A DNA stretch of 64,000 nucleotides, taken from Pseudonocardia sp. MH-G8 (lineage in GTDB: Bacteria; Actinomycetota; Actinomycetes; Mycobacteriales; Pseudonocardiaceae). Each line of letters opens with the position of its first letter. The first letter of the stretch is position 1. Below are positions 32,293-41,371 of this stretch, piece after piece. The stretch spans positions 124,001-188,000 of the forward strand of contig NZ_NKYF01000005.1 in the NCBI RefSeq assembly GCF_002262885.1. Direction: 5' to 3'. Both the position numbers and the translations under genes were made by a program. Under the pieces are notes generated by a model. That model did not search any database. It was given only the letters and a program-made list of their open reading frames with translations, and was not told where the DNA came from.

Positions 32293-33627
32293 ATGGCCAT
32301 CCTCGGCAGGCGCCGTTCCGTGCGCACGGTGCTGGCGGGCGTCGCCACGCTGACCGTCCTGTTCACCGCCGCGTGCGGTGGCGGCGGCTCGCGCGCGGGA
32401 GACCAGGAGGCCGGCGGGCCGCCGGTCTTCGACGAGCCGGTGGAGCTCGAAGTGACCTGGTGGGGCGGGCCCGCGCGGGCCGAGCTCACGCAGAAGGTGC
32501 TGGACCTCTACACGCAGAAGCACCCCAACGTCACCTTCACCACGCAGTGGCAGGGCTACTCCGGCTACTACGACAAGGTCAACACCACCGCGGCGGGCCG
32601 CAACGCCGCCGACATCATCCAGATCGACAACAGGGTGCTGCGCGAGTACGCGGACAAGGGCCTGATCGCGGAGCTCGACCCCTGGGTCGGTGGCACGCTG
32701 AAGACCGACGGCATCGACGACAAGCTGCTGGGCACGGGCAAGGTCGACGACAAGCTCTTCGCCGTGCCGCTCGCGGCCAACACGCAGGCGCTCGTCGTGG
32801 ACAAGACCGTGGTCGAGCCGCTCGGGCTGCTCCCGCCGGAAACCGGCTGGGCCACCTGGGACGAGTTCGGTACCTGGGCCCAGCAGGTCACCCAGGCCAC
32901 CGGCGGCACGGTGTGGGGCATCCGCGACGAGAGCGCCAACATGAGCCTGTTCGAGCCGTGGCTGCGCCAGAACGGCAAGGAGCTCTACAACGGCCAGGCG
33001 CCGGGCTTCACCGCCGAGGACGTCACCACCTGGTTCGAGATGTGGGCCGCGCTGCGCGACAGCGGGGCCGCCTCGCCCCAGGCGGTCGCCCAGCCCGCCA
33101 ACGCCGGCGACATCTCGAAGAACACCGTGCTGACCAAGCAGACCGCGGCGACCTTCACCTACGACAACCAGCTCACCGAGCTGGCGAAGGCCACCGACCA
33201 CGAGCTGGTGCTGGTGCCGCTGCCCGGCTCGCCGACCGGCAACTACGCCCGGCCCTCGCAGTTCTTCACCGCCTACGCGCAGGGCGACAACGTCGCCACC
33301 GCCGTCGACGTCATCAACTTCTTTGTCAGCGACCCGGAGGCCGGGGCGATCCTCGGCACCGAGCGCGGCCTGCCCCCCAACAAGCAGGTCCGGGACGCGA
33401 TCTCCCCGTCGTTCGACGACCAGCTGAAGTACGTCCTCGCCTACGACGAGCGGGTCGTCCCCCAGGCCGGTCCCACCCCGCCCGTCCCGGCTCAGGGCGA
33501 CAACCAGATGGGCCGGTTGCTCACCGCGTCGGCGGAGAACGTGGGCTTCGGCCGCCAGCCGGCTGCCGCAGGCGCGCAGGAGTTCCTCACGCAGGCCACC
33601 GCCGAGCTCGAGCGCGCGGCCGGCTGA
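32293..33627 (+). CDS. Sugar ABC transporter substrate-binding lipoprotein (CUT1)
   Basis: A 444-aa lipoprotein. The signal sequence ends TLTVLFTAACGGGGS with the lipobox Cys near residue 35. The mature SBP_bac_1 protein has EVTWWGGPARAELTQKVLDLY, TTAAGRNAADIIQIDNRVL and FFTAYAQGDNVATAVDVINF, as in MalE/UgpB-type oligosaccharide or glycoside receptors. ATG 32293 follows GAAGGAG. The two permeases follow by 32 bp, and no ATPase is encoded in the operon, so it probably shares a multi-operon ATPase such as MsmK. Nearby hexuronate enzymes make an oligouronide or glucuronide substrate plausible, but not shown. Confidence 0.92.
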   Translation: MAILGRRRSVRTVLAGVATLTVLFTAACGGGGSRAGDQEAGGPPVFDEPVELEVTWWGGPARAELTQKVLDLYTQKHPNVTFTTQWQGYSGYYDKVNTTAAGRNAADIIQIDNRVLREYADKGLIAELDPWVGGTLKTDGIDDKLLGTGKVDDKLFAVPLAANTQALVVDKTVVEPLGLLPPETGWATWDEFGTWAQQVTQATGGTVWGIRDESANMSLFEPWLRQNGKELYNGQAPGFTAEDVTTWFEMWAALRDSGAASPQAVAQPANAGDISKNTVLTKQTAATFTYDNQLTELAKATDHELVLVPLPGSPTGNYARPSQFFTAYAQGDNVATAVDVINFFVSDPEAGAILGTERGLPPNKQVRDAISPSFDDQLKYVLAYDERVVPQAGPTPPVPAQGDNQMGRLLTASAENVGFGRQPAAAGAQEFLTQATAELERAAG

Positions 33628-33659
33628 CCGAGCGCCCGCACACGACAGGGAGCACGTCC

Positions 33660-34622
33660 ATGGTGGACACGGCAGTACGACAGGCGCCGCCGGGCGGGCG
33701 GCCGGCGGCGTCCGGCACCCACACGCGGCCCGGACGCCGGAAGGAGGCGATCGCGGGCTACGTCTTCCTCAGCCCGTGGTTGCTCGGCCTCTTCGGCATC
33801 ACGCTGCTGCCGATGCTCTACTCGCTCTACCTCAGCTTCACCGACTACGACCTGTTGCAGGACCCGGAGTGGGTGGGTCTGGAGAACTACGAGCGGATGT
33901 TCACCGGGGATCCGCAGTTCTGGAACTCGGTGGGCGCCACCTTCTTGTTCGCGGTGACGTCGGTGCCGCTCAAGCTCGCGGTGGCACTCGGCGTGGCGCT
34001 GCTGCTCTACCGCAACCGGCGAGGCGTCGGGCTCTACCGCTCGCTGTACTACGTGCCGTCACTGCTCGGTGGCAGCGTCGCGATCGCCATCGTGTGGCAG
34101 ACGTTGTTCGGCGGCCAGGGCGCGATCAACGGGGTGCTCGCGATCTTCGGCATCGGGGGTCGCGCGTGGATCAGCGACCCGGCCACCGCGCTCGGCACCC
34201 TGGTGATCCTGGCCGCGTGGCAGTTCGGTGCGCCGATGGTCATCTTCCTGGCCGGGCTCAAGCAGATCCCGGTCGAGATGTTCGAGGCGGCGGCACTCGA
34301 CGGCGCCGGACGGTTCAAGCAGTTCTTCCACGTCACGCTGCCCCTGCTGTCGCCGGTGCTGTTCTTCAACCTGGTGCTGGAGACGATCGCCGGGTTCCAG
34401 GGCTTCACGGCGGCGTTCGTGATCAGCGGCGGCACCGGCGGCCCGGCCGACTCCACCCTGCTCTACACGCTCTACCTCTACCTGCGCGGCTTCGGCGACT
34501 TCCAGATGGGCTACGCCTCGGCGATGGCCTGGGTCTTCCTGCTCGTGCTCGGGATCATCACGGCGTTCGTCTTCCGCAGCGGCTCGCTGTGGGTCCACTA
34601 CGCCGACGAGGGGGATCGCTGA
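33660..34622 (+). CDS. Sugar ABC transporter permease (MalF/LacF type)
   Basis: A 320-aa CUT1 permease: AIAGYVFLSPWLLGLFGITL at TM1 and the cytoplasmic EAA loop EAAALDGAGRFKQFFHVTLP near residue 225. ATG 33660 begins a hydrophilic N terminus. Its TGA overlaps the ATG of the next permease (TGATG). Six hydrophobic segments are visible. Confidence 0.94.
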   Translation: MVDTAVRQAPPGGRPAASGTHTRPGRRKEAIAGYVFLSPWLLGLFGITLLPMLYSLYLSFTDYDLLQDPEWVGLENYERMFTGDPQFWNSVGATFLFAVTSVPLKLAVALGVALLLYRNRRGVGLYRSLYYVPSLLGGSVAIAIVWQTLFGGQGAINGVLAIFGIGGRAWISDPATALGTLVILAAWQFGAPMVIFLAGLKQIPVEMFEAAALDGAGRFKQFFHVTLPLLSPVLFFNLVLETIAGFQGFTAAFVISGGTGGPADSTLLYTLYLYLRGFGDFQMGYASAMAWVFLLVLGIITAFVFRSGSLWVHYADEGDR

Positions 34623-35524
34623 TGGCCACCCCGACCGCCGTCGCTCCTGTCGATACCTCTGCGGCCGCGCCCGGGCCGGCCAAGCGCAGCGGCCGCTGGT
34701 ACGAGGGCGGTGCGGCGCACGTCGTGCTCATCGTGTTGCTGGTCGTGGCCCTGTACCCGATCGCCTACATGTTCGGCACGTCGTTCAAGTCGCCCGAGGA
34801 GATCCTCAACAACGTCAACGTGCTGCCGCGGCAGTTCACCCCAGGCAACTATCCCGAGGGCTGGAGCGGGATCCCGGGCATCACGTTCGGCCGGTTCTTC
34901 CTCAACAGCGCCGTGATCGCGATCGGGGTGGTCGTCGGCAACGTCGTGGCCTGCGCGCTCGCCGCGTTCGCGTTCGCGCGGCTGCGCTTCCCGCTGCGCG
35001 GGCTGTGGTTCGCCCTGATGATCGGCACCCTGCTGCTGCCGCACCACGTGCTGATCGTGCCGCAGTACGTGCTGTTCAACAGCCTCGAGTGGATCAATAC
35101 GCCGCTTCCGCTGATCGTGCCGAAGTTCCTGGCCACCGACGCGTTTTTCGTCTTCCTGATGGTGCAGTTCATGCGGGGCATCCCGCGCAGCCTCGACGAG
35201 GCCGCCGAGATCGACGGCTGCGGTCCCTACCGGCGGTTCTTCCACATCGTGCTGCCGCTCACGAAGCCCGCGCTCGTCACGACGGCGGTCTTCTCGTTCA
35301 TCCAGACCTGGAACGACTTCTTCTCCCAGCTCGTGTACCTCAACGACCTGGAGGCCTACACCGTGCCGATCGGGCTGCGGCTGTTCCTGGACTCGAGCGG
35401 GCAGAACGCGGTGGCGCCGATGTTCGCGATGTCGGTGCTGTCGCTGGTGCCGGTCTTCCTGTTCTTCCTGGTGTTCCAGCGGCTCATCGTCGACGGCATC
35501 AACACCAGCGGGATCAAGGGATGA
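34622..35524 (+). CDS. Sugar ABC transporter permease (MalG/LacG type)
   Basis: A 300-aa partner permease. GGAAHVVLIVLLVVALYPIA is TM1 and the EAA loop reads EAAEIDGCGPYRRFFHIVLP near residue 205. The end FLVFQRLIVDGINTSGIKG is typical of MalG-like proteins. It overlaps the previous and next genes by 1 and 4 bp, so all are translationally coupled. Confidence 0.94.
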   Translation: MATPTAVAPVDTSAAAPGPAKRSGRWYEGGAAHVVLIVLLVVALYPIAYMFGTSFKSPEEILNNVNVLPRQFTPGNYPEGWSGIPGITFGRFFLNSAVIAIGVVVGNVVACALAAFAFARLRFPLRGLWFALMIGTLLLPHHVLIVPQYVLFNSLEWINTPLPLIVPKFLATDAFFVFLMVQFMRGIPRSLDEAAEIDGCGPYRRFFHIVLPLTKPALVTTAVFSFIQTWNDFFSQLVYLNDLEAYTVPIGLRLFLDSSGQNAVAPMFAMSVLSLVPVFLFFLVFQRLIVDGINTSGIKG

Positions 35525-36111
35525 CCGCCGCGGCGCCCGCGCCGGCGCGGGGCTGGAAGGAACAGCTGCGCCGGGTCGGGGAGCTGTGCCTGCTCGGCAT
35601 CGTCGCGCTGCTGGCGAGCATGCCGGTCGTGACGATCGGGGCGGTCGTGGCCACCCTGTCCACCGCCGTCGGGCACTGGGCCGACCACGACGACCTGCCG
35701 GCGTGGCGGGCGATGGGCGCGGAGTTCCGGCGCCGGTTGCTGCCCGGGGTGCCGGTCGGGCTGGTCGGGCTGCTCGCCACGCTCGTCGTCGTGCAGCAGG
35801 TGGCCTGGCTGCGCGACGGCGTGGTGCCCGGCGGCGGGGTGGCGCTGGCCGCGTTCGGCCTGGCCACCGGGTGCCTGCTCGCCGTGGTGCTGCTCGCGGT
35901 GCCTCGGCTCGCGGACGGCGCGTCGTGGCGTGCCGCGCTCGCGGGGGGCTGGACGGCGCTGCTGCGGGCGCCTGCAGCAGCGCTCGCGGCGCTGGCCGTC
36001 ACCGGCGTCGCGATCCTGCTGGCGGTGACGTTGCCCGGCGTGGCCCTGCTCCTGCCGGCGCTGCTGGTGCTGGCCCTGCACGCGGTGCACCGGCGGCTGG
36101 TGCGGTCGTGA
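35521..36111 (+). CDS. DUF624 (YesL-like) membrane protein
   Basis: A 196-aa membrane protein with four or five hydrophobic segments (LCLLGIVALLASMPVVTIGA, LVGLLATLVVVQQVAW, AALAVTGVAILLAVTLPG). DUF624/YesL proteins are commonly encoded beside CUT1 sugar importers for pectin-derived or other uronate-containing sugars. The ATG overlaps the permease stop (ATGA). That neighbour habit supports an oligouronide-type substrate, though the protein's role is unknown. A long hairpin follows the stop. Confidence 0.78.
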   Translation: MTAAAPAPARGWKEQLRRVGELCLLGIVALLASMPVVTIGAVVATLSTAVGHWADHDDLPAWRAMGAEFRRRLLPGVPVGLVGLLATLVVVQQVAWLRDGVVPGGGVALAAFGLATGCLLAVVLLAVPRLADGASWRAALAGGWTALLRAPAAALAALAVTGVAILLAVTLPGVALLLPALLVLALHAVHRRLVRS

Positions 36112-36183
36112 TCGCGAGTTCAGTGCGCTCAGTGTCGTCGGCGCTGTCGTCGGCGCTGCAGCCGGCGCACTGAACCGGCGATC
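36110..36183. repeat. Long palindrome R6 with an internal tandem repeat
   Basis: GATCGCGAGTTCAGTGCGC (36110-36128) and its complement (36165-36183) pair with two mismatches over 19 bp. The loop contains GTCGTCGGCGCT twice in tandem (36134-36145 and 36146-36157). It fills the whole gap between the convergent DUF624 and Hsp100 genes, and its left end includes the DUF624 stop codon, so it probably terminates both. Confidence 0.8.
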
Positions 36184-36184
36184 T

Positions 36185-38266
36185 TCAGGCCGGCCGCAGC
36201 ACCAGCAGCCCGTCCCGCACGTCGACCAGTACCCGCCCGCCGGGGCCGAGCTCGCCGCTGATGATCAGGCGGGACAGGGCTCGGTCCACCTCGCGGGCGA
36301 TCGTGCGGCGCAGCGGCCGGGCGCCCAGTTCCGGCTCGTGGCCGCGCTCGGCGAGCCGGTCGACGGCGGCAGGGGTGACCTCCAGTGCGATGCCCTGCGC
36401 CCGCAGCCGGTCGGCCGTGCCGGTGAGCAGGAGCTCGGTGATCTGCCGGAGCTCGTCGCGGTCGAGCGCGGAGAACAGCACGATGTCGTCGATCCTGTTG
36501 AGGAACTCCGGGCGGAAGTGCAGGCGTGTCACCGCGAGCACACCCTCGCGCACCTCCTCGACCGGCCGGCCGGCCGCGCCGGCGGCGAGCACGCGCTCCG
36601 CGCCGAGGTTGCTCGTCATGATCACCACGGTGTGCGTGAAGTCGATCGAGCGCCCGTGGGCGTCGGTGAGCCGGCCGGCGTCGAGGACCTGCAGCAAGGT
36701 GCCGATGACGTCGGGATGCGCCTTCTCGATCTCGTCGAGCAGGAGCACCGAGTAGCGGGTGCGGCGCACGGCTTCGGTGAGCTGGCCGGCGTCGTCGTAG
36801 CCGATGTGCCCCGGCGGGGCTCCGACGAGCCGCATCGCGCTGCTGCGGTCGGTGTACTCGCTCATGTCGAACCGCAGGAGCGCGTCGTCGCTGCCGAACA
36901 GCGCCTCGGCGAGCGCCCGCGCCAGCTCGGTCTTGCCCACCCCGGTCGGGCCGAGGAAGAGGAACGAGCCGACCGGCCGGTCCGGGTGGGCGAGGCCGGC
37001 CCGCCCGGCCCGCACCGCGTCGGCCACCGCCTCGACCGCGGCGTGCTGCCCGACGACGCGGTGGTGCAGCAGCGCCTCCAGATCGAGCAGCCGGCGCCGC
37101 TCGGCGCCGGTGAGCTGCGCGATCGGGATCCCGGTGCTGTCGGAGACCACGCGCGCCACGTCGTCCGGCCCGATCTCGACGGTGCCGGCGCCCTTGCGCA
37201 GGTCGGGGCCGGCTGCCGGTCCGGCATCGCCCAGGGCGGCCTCGGCTGCCTCGATCTCGCGGGTGAGCAGGTGGGCGCGTTCGAAATCGTCGGCGTCCAC
37301 GGCCACCTCCCGGGCCCGCCGCAGCTGCTCCAGCTCGTCCCGGCCTGCGCGGGTCTCCGCGCCGGAGGATGAACCGGTGTCCGGTGCACCCGCGCGGATC
37401 CGGGCCCGCGAGCTCGCGCGGTCCAGCAGGTCGATCGCCTTGTCGGGCAGGAACCGATCGGGCACGTACCGGTCGGAGAGTTCGGCCGCGGCTCTCAGCG
37501 CCGCGTCCGTGATCCGCACGCCGTGGTGCTGCTCGTAGCGCGACCGCAGGCCCCCCAGGATCGCGACCGTGGCCTCGACGCCCGGCTCGGCGATCCGCAC
37601 GGGCTCGAACCGGCGCTCCAGCGCGGCGTCCTTCTCGATGTGGCGCCGGTACTCCTGCACGGTCGTGGCGCCGATCAGCTGCAGCTCACCGCGGGCGAGC
37701 GCGGGCTTGAGCAGCGTGGCGGCGTCCATCGCCCCGCCCTCGGCGGACCCGGCGCCGACCACGGCGTGCAACTCGTCGACGAAAAGCACGATCCCGCGCT
37801 CCGCCGCGACCACCTCGTCGATCACGCCGGTGAGCCGTTGCTCGAAGTCGCCGCGGTAGCGCGTGCCCGCCACCATCCCGGCCAGGTCGAGCGCCACCAC
37901 GCGGACGTCGCGCAGCGCCGCCGGCACGGCGCCGTCGGCCACCCGCTGGGCGATGCCCTCCGCGATCGCCGTCTTGCCCACGCCGGGGTCGCCGACGAGC
38001 ACGGGGTTGTTCTTCGTCCGTCGGGCCAGCACCTCGAGCACCTGGTCCACCTCGGCCTCGCGGCCGATCACGGGATCCAGCGCCCCGCGCGCGGCGTCCG
38101 CGGTGAGGTCGCGGCCGAAGCGGTCGAGCCGAGGCGTGCGGCCACCGCTCGCGGGGCGGCGGCCCGCGGTGCCACCCATCGAGTCGCCCAGCGTGCTCTC
38201 GAGGTTGCCGATGAGCCGCTCGAACAGGTCGTCGAAGGGCCCCGGTCCCGGTCGATCCTGCGGCAC
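36185..38266 (-). CDS. Hsp100/Clp AAA+ ATPase without N domain
   Basis: A 693-aa two-module AAA+ ATPase. D1 has [19 protein letters not shown] and [20 protein letters not shown]2 has [20 protein letters not shown] and [14 protein letters not shown], with [14 protein letters not shown] near the end. A short ClpC-type middle domain ([20 protein letters not shown]) joins them. The Clp N domain is missing: the GTG at 38266, with AGGAGG 5 nt upstream, starts a 30-residue lead before D1. The ClpP-binding loop (LGF/IGF) after the D2 MTSNLG is also absent, so it should work as a stand-alone unfoldase/disaggregase. Confidence 0.9.
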   Translation of the reverse strand: MPQDRPGPGPFDDLFERLIGNLESTLGDSMGGTAGRRPASGGRTPRLDRFGRDLTADAARGALDPVIGREAEVDQVLEVLARRTKNNPVLVGDPGVGKTAIAEGIAQRVADGAVPAALRDVRVVALDLAGMVAGTRYRGDFEQRLTGVIDEVVAAERGIVLFVDELHAVVGAGSAEGGAMDAATLLKPALARGELQLIGATTVQEYRRHIEKDAALERRFEPVRIAEPGVEATVAILGGLRSRYEQHHGVRITDAALRAAAELSDRYVPDRFLPDKAIDLLDRASSRARIRAGAPDTGSSSGAETRAGRDELEQLRRAREVAVDADDFERAHLLTREIEAAEAALGDAGPAAGPDLRKGAGTVEIGPDDVARVVSDSTGIPIAQLTGAERRRLLDLEALLHHRVVGQHAAVEAVADAVRAGRAGLAHPDRPVGSFLFLGPTGVGKTELARALAEALFGSDDALLRFDMSEYTDRSSAMRLVGAPPGHIGYDDAGQLTEAVRRTRYSVLLLDEIEKAHPDVIGTLLQVLDAGRLTDAHGRSIDFTHTVVIMTSNLGAERVLAAGAAGRPVEEVREGVLAVTRLHFRPEFLNRIDDIVLFSALDRDELRQITELLLTGTADRLRAQGIALEVTPAAVDRLAERGHEPELGARPLRRTIAREVDRALSRLIISGELGPGGRVLVDVRDGLLVLRPA

Positions 38267-38384
38267 GTCCACCTCCTCTGCGCCCGGCCGCCCGCGGCGG
38301 CGCGACGGGCGCTGCCTCCGATGGTCCTCCGTCTCGGGCGGTGGCGCCGCTCCCAGTAGCGTCCGGGGCGGGAAGGAGGCCTCG

Positions 38385-39134
38385 ATGACCGACGGGATGA
38401 TCGACAAGATGATCGACGCGATGATCGACCTGGCGTGGCACGAGCGGGTCGCGGTGGTCACGTTGGAGCGTCGCGAGAAGCGCAACGCGCTCAACATCGA
38501 GCTGTGCGACCGGCTGCGCAACGCGGTGGGGTCCGCGATCGAGGGCGGGGCCCGGGTGCTCGTGCTCACCGGCGGCGGCACCAGCTTTTGCGCCGGCGCG
38601 GACCTCGACGTGGTCGCCGCCCCGGAGTTCCACGCCGCCCACGCGGCGGCGCTGCGCGCCGTGGCCGACGCGCCCATCCCGGTGATCGCTGCGGTCAACG
38701 GCCCCGCGATCGGCGCCGGCACCCAACTCGCGATCGCCGCGGACCTGCGCGTGGCCGGTCCGGAGGCGGTCTTCGCGCTGCCGACCGCGCGGCTCGGGAT
38801 CGCCGTCGATCCCTGGACGATCCGCCGGTTCGCCCAGCTGGCCGGCGGCGGCGCGGCGCGGGCGGTGCTGTTGGGCTGCGCCCGTCTCGACGTCGAGGAG
38901 GCGCGCCGGTGCGGGCTGGTCGACCGCCTCGGCGGCCTGGACGTCGCACTCGCCTGGGCCGCGGAGATGGCGGATCTCGCCCCGCGGACCCTCGCCTACT
39001 CCAAGCTGGTGCTCGACGGTGCGCCGTCCGACGCCGAGCACGACGCCTACGCGGCTTGCTGGTCCAGCGCGGACGCCGAGGAGGGCCTGCGCGCCCGCTC
39101 CGAGCGTCGCCCGCCCCGGTACACCGGACAATGA
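38385..39134 (+). CDS. echA6: EchA6-like enoyl-CoA hydratase-fold protein
   Basis: A 249-aa crotonase-fold protein. [40 protein letters not shown] and the C-terminal [11 protein letters not shown] agree with M. tuberculosis EchA6, which carries acyl-CoA without hydratase activity. The two catalytic Glu of true hydratases are replaced (Gln114 in GAGTQLA and Thr134 in LPTARLG), as in EchA6. The N terminus holds a MID repeat ([12 protein letters not shown]) from a 12-bp DNA repeat. AAGGAGG lies 5-6 nt before the ATG, and TAGCGT at 38357 is the likely -10. A role in lipid or mycolate-like precursor handling is inferred. Confidence 0.85.
   Translation: MTDGMIDKMIDAMIDLAWHERVAVVTLERREKRNALNIELCDRLRNAVGSAIEGGARVLVLTGGGTSFCAGADLDVVAAPEFHAAHAAALRAVADAPIPVIAAVNGPAIGAGTQLAIAADLRVAGPEAVFALPTARLGIAVDPWTIRRFAQLAGGGAARAVLLGCARLDVEEARRCGLVDRLGGLDVALAWAAEMADLAPRTLAYSKLVLDGAPSDAEHDAYAACWSSADAEEGLRARSERRPPRYTGQ
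38397..38429 (+). repeat. 12-bp-period tandem repeat at the echA6 start
   Basis: ATGATCGAC occurs at 38397, 38409 and 38421, separated by variable triplets AAG and GCG. It encodes [11 protein letters not shown] and offers extra in-frame ATGs that could serve as starts. Confidence 0.85.
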
Positions 39135-39137
39135 GCC

Positions 39138-39201
39138 CCGCACCGTGGAGCCGTACTGCAGATATTCGGGCGAAGAACTGCAGTAGGGCTCCAAGGTGCG
39201 G
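39138..39201. repeat. Long palindrome, family R2, first copy
   Basis: Arms 39138-39161 and 39178-39201 (24 bp, two mismatches) with a 16-nt loop, between convergent echA6-like and flavin reductase genes. Its outer half, CCGCACCTTGGAGCC on the complement of the right arm, and the TACTGC core are shared with the palindrome at 43741-43805. Confidence 0.85.
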
Positions 39202-39205
39202 TGGT

Positions 39206-39724
39206 TCACGGCAGCGGTCCGAGTGCGTGGTAGCCGCGGTCGTGGTGCAGCAGGGGGGTGCCCCTGCGTCCCGACGAGCGGATCCCGACGACCTCGGCGG
39301 TCACGACCGTCGCGTCACCGACCGGCGTCCGGGCCAGCGGGCGGCAGCGCAGAGCAGTAGGTGCCTCCGGGAACCACGGCTCGCCCGTGGCGAGCGGTGT
39401 CCAGCCGGTTCCCGGGCCGAACCGGTCCGCGCCCGAGGTCGCGAAGCGCCGGGCCAGGTCCACGTTGCGGGCCTCCAGCAGGTGTACGAGGAACGAGTCC
39501 GCGGCGAGCACCCCGCCTGCGGCGCTGCTGCGGTGCGACACCGATAGGACGAGGGCGGGCGGCGCCAGTGACACCGACGCCACCGACGACGCGGTGAAAC
39601 CCACCGGGACACCGGCGCCGTCGCGGGCGGTGACCACGGCGACGCCGGTGGGGTGGTGGCGGAAGGCGTCCCGGAACGCGCTCCCGAGCAGCCCTGCCTC
39701 GGCTGCGGTCCGGGTGGCGGTCAT
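39206..39724 (-). CDS. Flavin reductase-family (FMN-binding) protein
   Basis: A 172-aa protein of the HpaC/ActVB flavin reductase fold: FRHHPTGVAVVTARDGAGVP, then GFTASSVASVSLAPPALVLS and a hydrophilic C-terminal ending HDRGYHALGPLP. Members supply reduced flavin to monooxygenases. ATG 39724 lies 5 bp after the SOD stop on the same strand, so the two may be co-transcribed; reduced flavins generate superoxide, which would make the pairing sensible. No monooxygenase partner is in the immediate neighbourhood. Confidence 0.88.
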   Translation of the reverse strand: MTATRTAAEAGLLGSAFRDAFRHHPTGVAVVTARDGAGVPVGFTASSVASVSLAPPALVLSVSHRSSAAGGVLAADSFLVHLLEARNVDLARRFATSGADRFGPGTGWTPLATGEPWFPEAPTALRCRPLARTPVGDATVVTAEVVGIRSSGRRGTPLLHHDRGYHALGPLP

Positions 39725-39729
39725 TCCGG

Positions 39730-40329
39730 TCAGGCGCGGGCGGCGTCGAAGCGCGCTGCGGCGTCGGCCCAGTTGACGACGTTCCACCAGGCCTTGACGT
39801 AGTCCGGCTTGACGTTGCGGTACTGCAGGTAGAAGGCGTGCTCCCACATGTCGAGCATGACCAGGGGGATCTGGCCGGCGGGGAGGTTGGCCTGCTGGTC
39901 GTAGAGCTGGTGGATCAGCAGCTGCTCGCCGAGGGTGTCCCAGCCCAGGATCGCCCAGCCGCTGCCCTGGATGGTGGTGGCGACGGCGGTGAAGTGGGCC
40001 TGGAAGGCGTCGAAGGAGCCGAAGTGCTCGTCGACGGCTGCGGCGAGCTCGCCCTGGGGCTTCCCTCCGCCGTCGGGGGAGAGGTTGTTCCAGAAGATCG
40101 AGTGGTTGACGTGGCCGCCGAGGTTGAAGGCGAGGGTCTTCTCCAGGCCGACGATCGCGGCGAAGTCGCCGGACTCGCGGGCGGCGGCGAGCTTGTCGAG
40201 GGTCTGGTTCGCGGCGGTGACGTAGGTCTGGTGGTGCTTGGAGTGGTGCAGCTGCATGATCTCGCCGGCGATGTGCGGGGCGAGGGCGCCGTAGTCGTAG
40301 GGCAGGTCGGGCAGCGTGTACTGGGCCAT
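39730..40329 (-). CDS. sodA: Superoxide dismutase (Fe/Mn type)
   Basis: A 199-aa Fe/Mn superoxide dismutase. Metal ligands are visible as His28 (QLHHSKHH), His76 ([10 protein letters not shown]), Asp160 and His164 ([11 protein letters not shown]). The sequence is close to mycobacterial SodA, for example [17 protein letters not shown] and [12 protein letters not shown]. Whether Fe or Mn is used cannot be decided safely from the sequence. No signal peptide is present, as in mycobacterial SodA. Confidence 0.97.
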   Translation of the reverse strand: MAQYTLPDLPYDYGALAPHIAGEIMQLHHSKHHQTYVTAANQTLDKLAAARESGDFAAIVGLEKTLAFNLGGHVNHSIFWNNLSPDGGGKPQGELAAAVDEHFGSFDAFQAHFTAVATTIQGSGWAILGWDTLGEQLLIHQLYDQQANLPAGQIPLVMLDMWEHAFYLQYRNVKPDYVKAWWNVVNWADAAARFDAARA

Positions 40330-40390
40330 GGACCGATCCTCGAACCTCGACCCGTGTTCAGCTCAAGCCGGCCATGGCGCAGATCACCGT

Positions 40391-41263
40391 TCAGCTGGGG
40401 GTCGACAGGCTCGCCGGGCCGCTCGCGAGCACCGCCGCCGCGAGCGCCTTCGTGGCCGGGCGATCCTCCGTACGCGGGTTGGTGAGCAGGACGAGGTCGA
40501 TGTAGCCCAGCTCGGGGAGGCGGTGCTGCGGCCCGAGCGGGGTGAGCTGCACCGGGACGAGGCTGCTCGCCAGCGCGGAGATCCCGATGCCCGCGGCCAC
40601 CGCGCCGATCATCCCGTTGACGCCGCGGCAGATGCAGGCGCTGCGGTACGCGGTGTTCGCGCGCTGCAGGGCGTTCTCCATCGCGCTGCGGCTCAGGCTC
40701 GGAGCGGGGTAGACCACGAGGGGGAGCGGCTTGCTCACGTCCAGCCGCGTCGTGGCGGTGCCCACCCATACCAGCCGGTCACGCTTGACGAGCTGCCCGC
40801 GCGGCTCCCCGCGCGGGCGCTTGCCCACGAACAGGTCGAGGCGGTCGTTCTCCAGCCTGCGGTGCAGCGAGCCGCTCTGGTCGATCGCCAGGTCGAGGTC
40901 GACGAGCGGGTGGTCGCGGCGGAAGTCGCGCAGGATCTGGGGGAGTCGCGTGAGCGCCAGGTCGTCCGACATCCCGATCCGGAGCCGGCCGTGCGGGCGC
41001 ACACCGCTGAAGTAGTTCGCCGCCTGCTCGTGGGCGGCCAGGATCGTCCGGGCGAACCCGATCATCGCCTCGCCGTCGGGGGTCATGGACACGTGGTGGG
41101 TGTCGCGGTGCACCAGCACCCGTCCGGTGGCCTCCTCCAGCTTGCGCACGTGCTGGCTCACGGTGGGCTGGCGGATGCCCAGGCGCACCGCGGCCTGCGT
41201 GAAGCTGTCGGTCTGGGCCACCGCCAGGAACGTCTGGAGCTGGACCGGGTCGTACGCCGTCAT
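40391..41263 (-). CDS. LysR-family transcriptional regulator
   Basis: A 290-aa LTTR. The winged HTH is LQTFLAVAQTDSFTQAAVRL followed by RQPTVSQHVRKLEEATG, then a substrate-binding domain ending in ALAAAVLASGPASL. ATG 41263 is preferred to GTG a few codons upstream because the domain begins directly. It is divergent from an MFS gene with a 108-bp shared region, the standard LTTR arrangement, so it probably controls that exporter. It is also in tandem with sodA downstream, 61 bp away. Confidence 0.92.
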   Translation of the reverse strand: MTAYDPVQLQTFLAVAQTDSFTQAAVRLGIRQPTVSQHVRKLEEATGRVLVHRDTHHVSMTPDGEAMIGFARTILAAHEQAANYFSGVRPHGRLRIGMSDDLALTRLPQILRDFRRDHPLVDLDLAIDQSGSLHRRLENDRLDLFVGKRPRGEPRGQLVKRDRLVWVGTATTRLDVSKPLPLVVYPAPSLSRSAMENALQRANTAYRSACICRGVNGMIGAVAAGIGISALASSLVPVQLTPLGPQHRLPELGYIDLVLLTNPRTEDRPATKALAAAVLASGPASLSTPS

Positions 41264-41371
41264 TTCGCTCCGCAATAACAGTTAGTCGGTTGATCGACGT
41301 TCACAATACGCTACGTCACGGGGATACTGGGCTGCGGACATTTTTGTGCTCCGAGCTACGAAAGGTTTTCC

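Noticed and set aside
38267..38722. N-terminal extension of the Hsp100 gene to an ATG at 38722
   Set aside because: The extra region antisense to echA6 has no Clp N-domain similarity and is low-complexity; AGGAGG 5 nt before GTG 38266 marks a better start.
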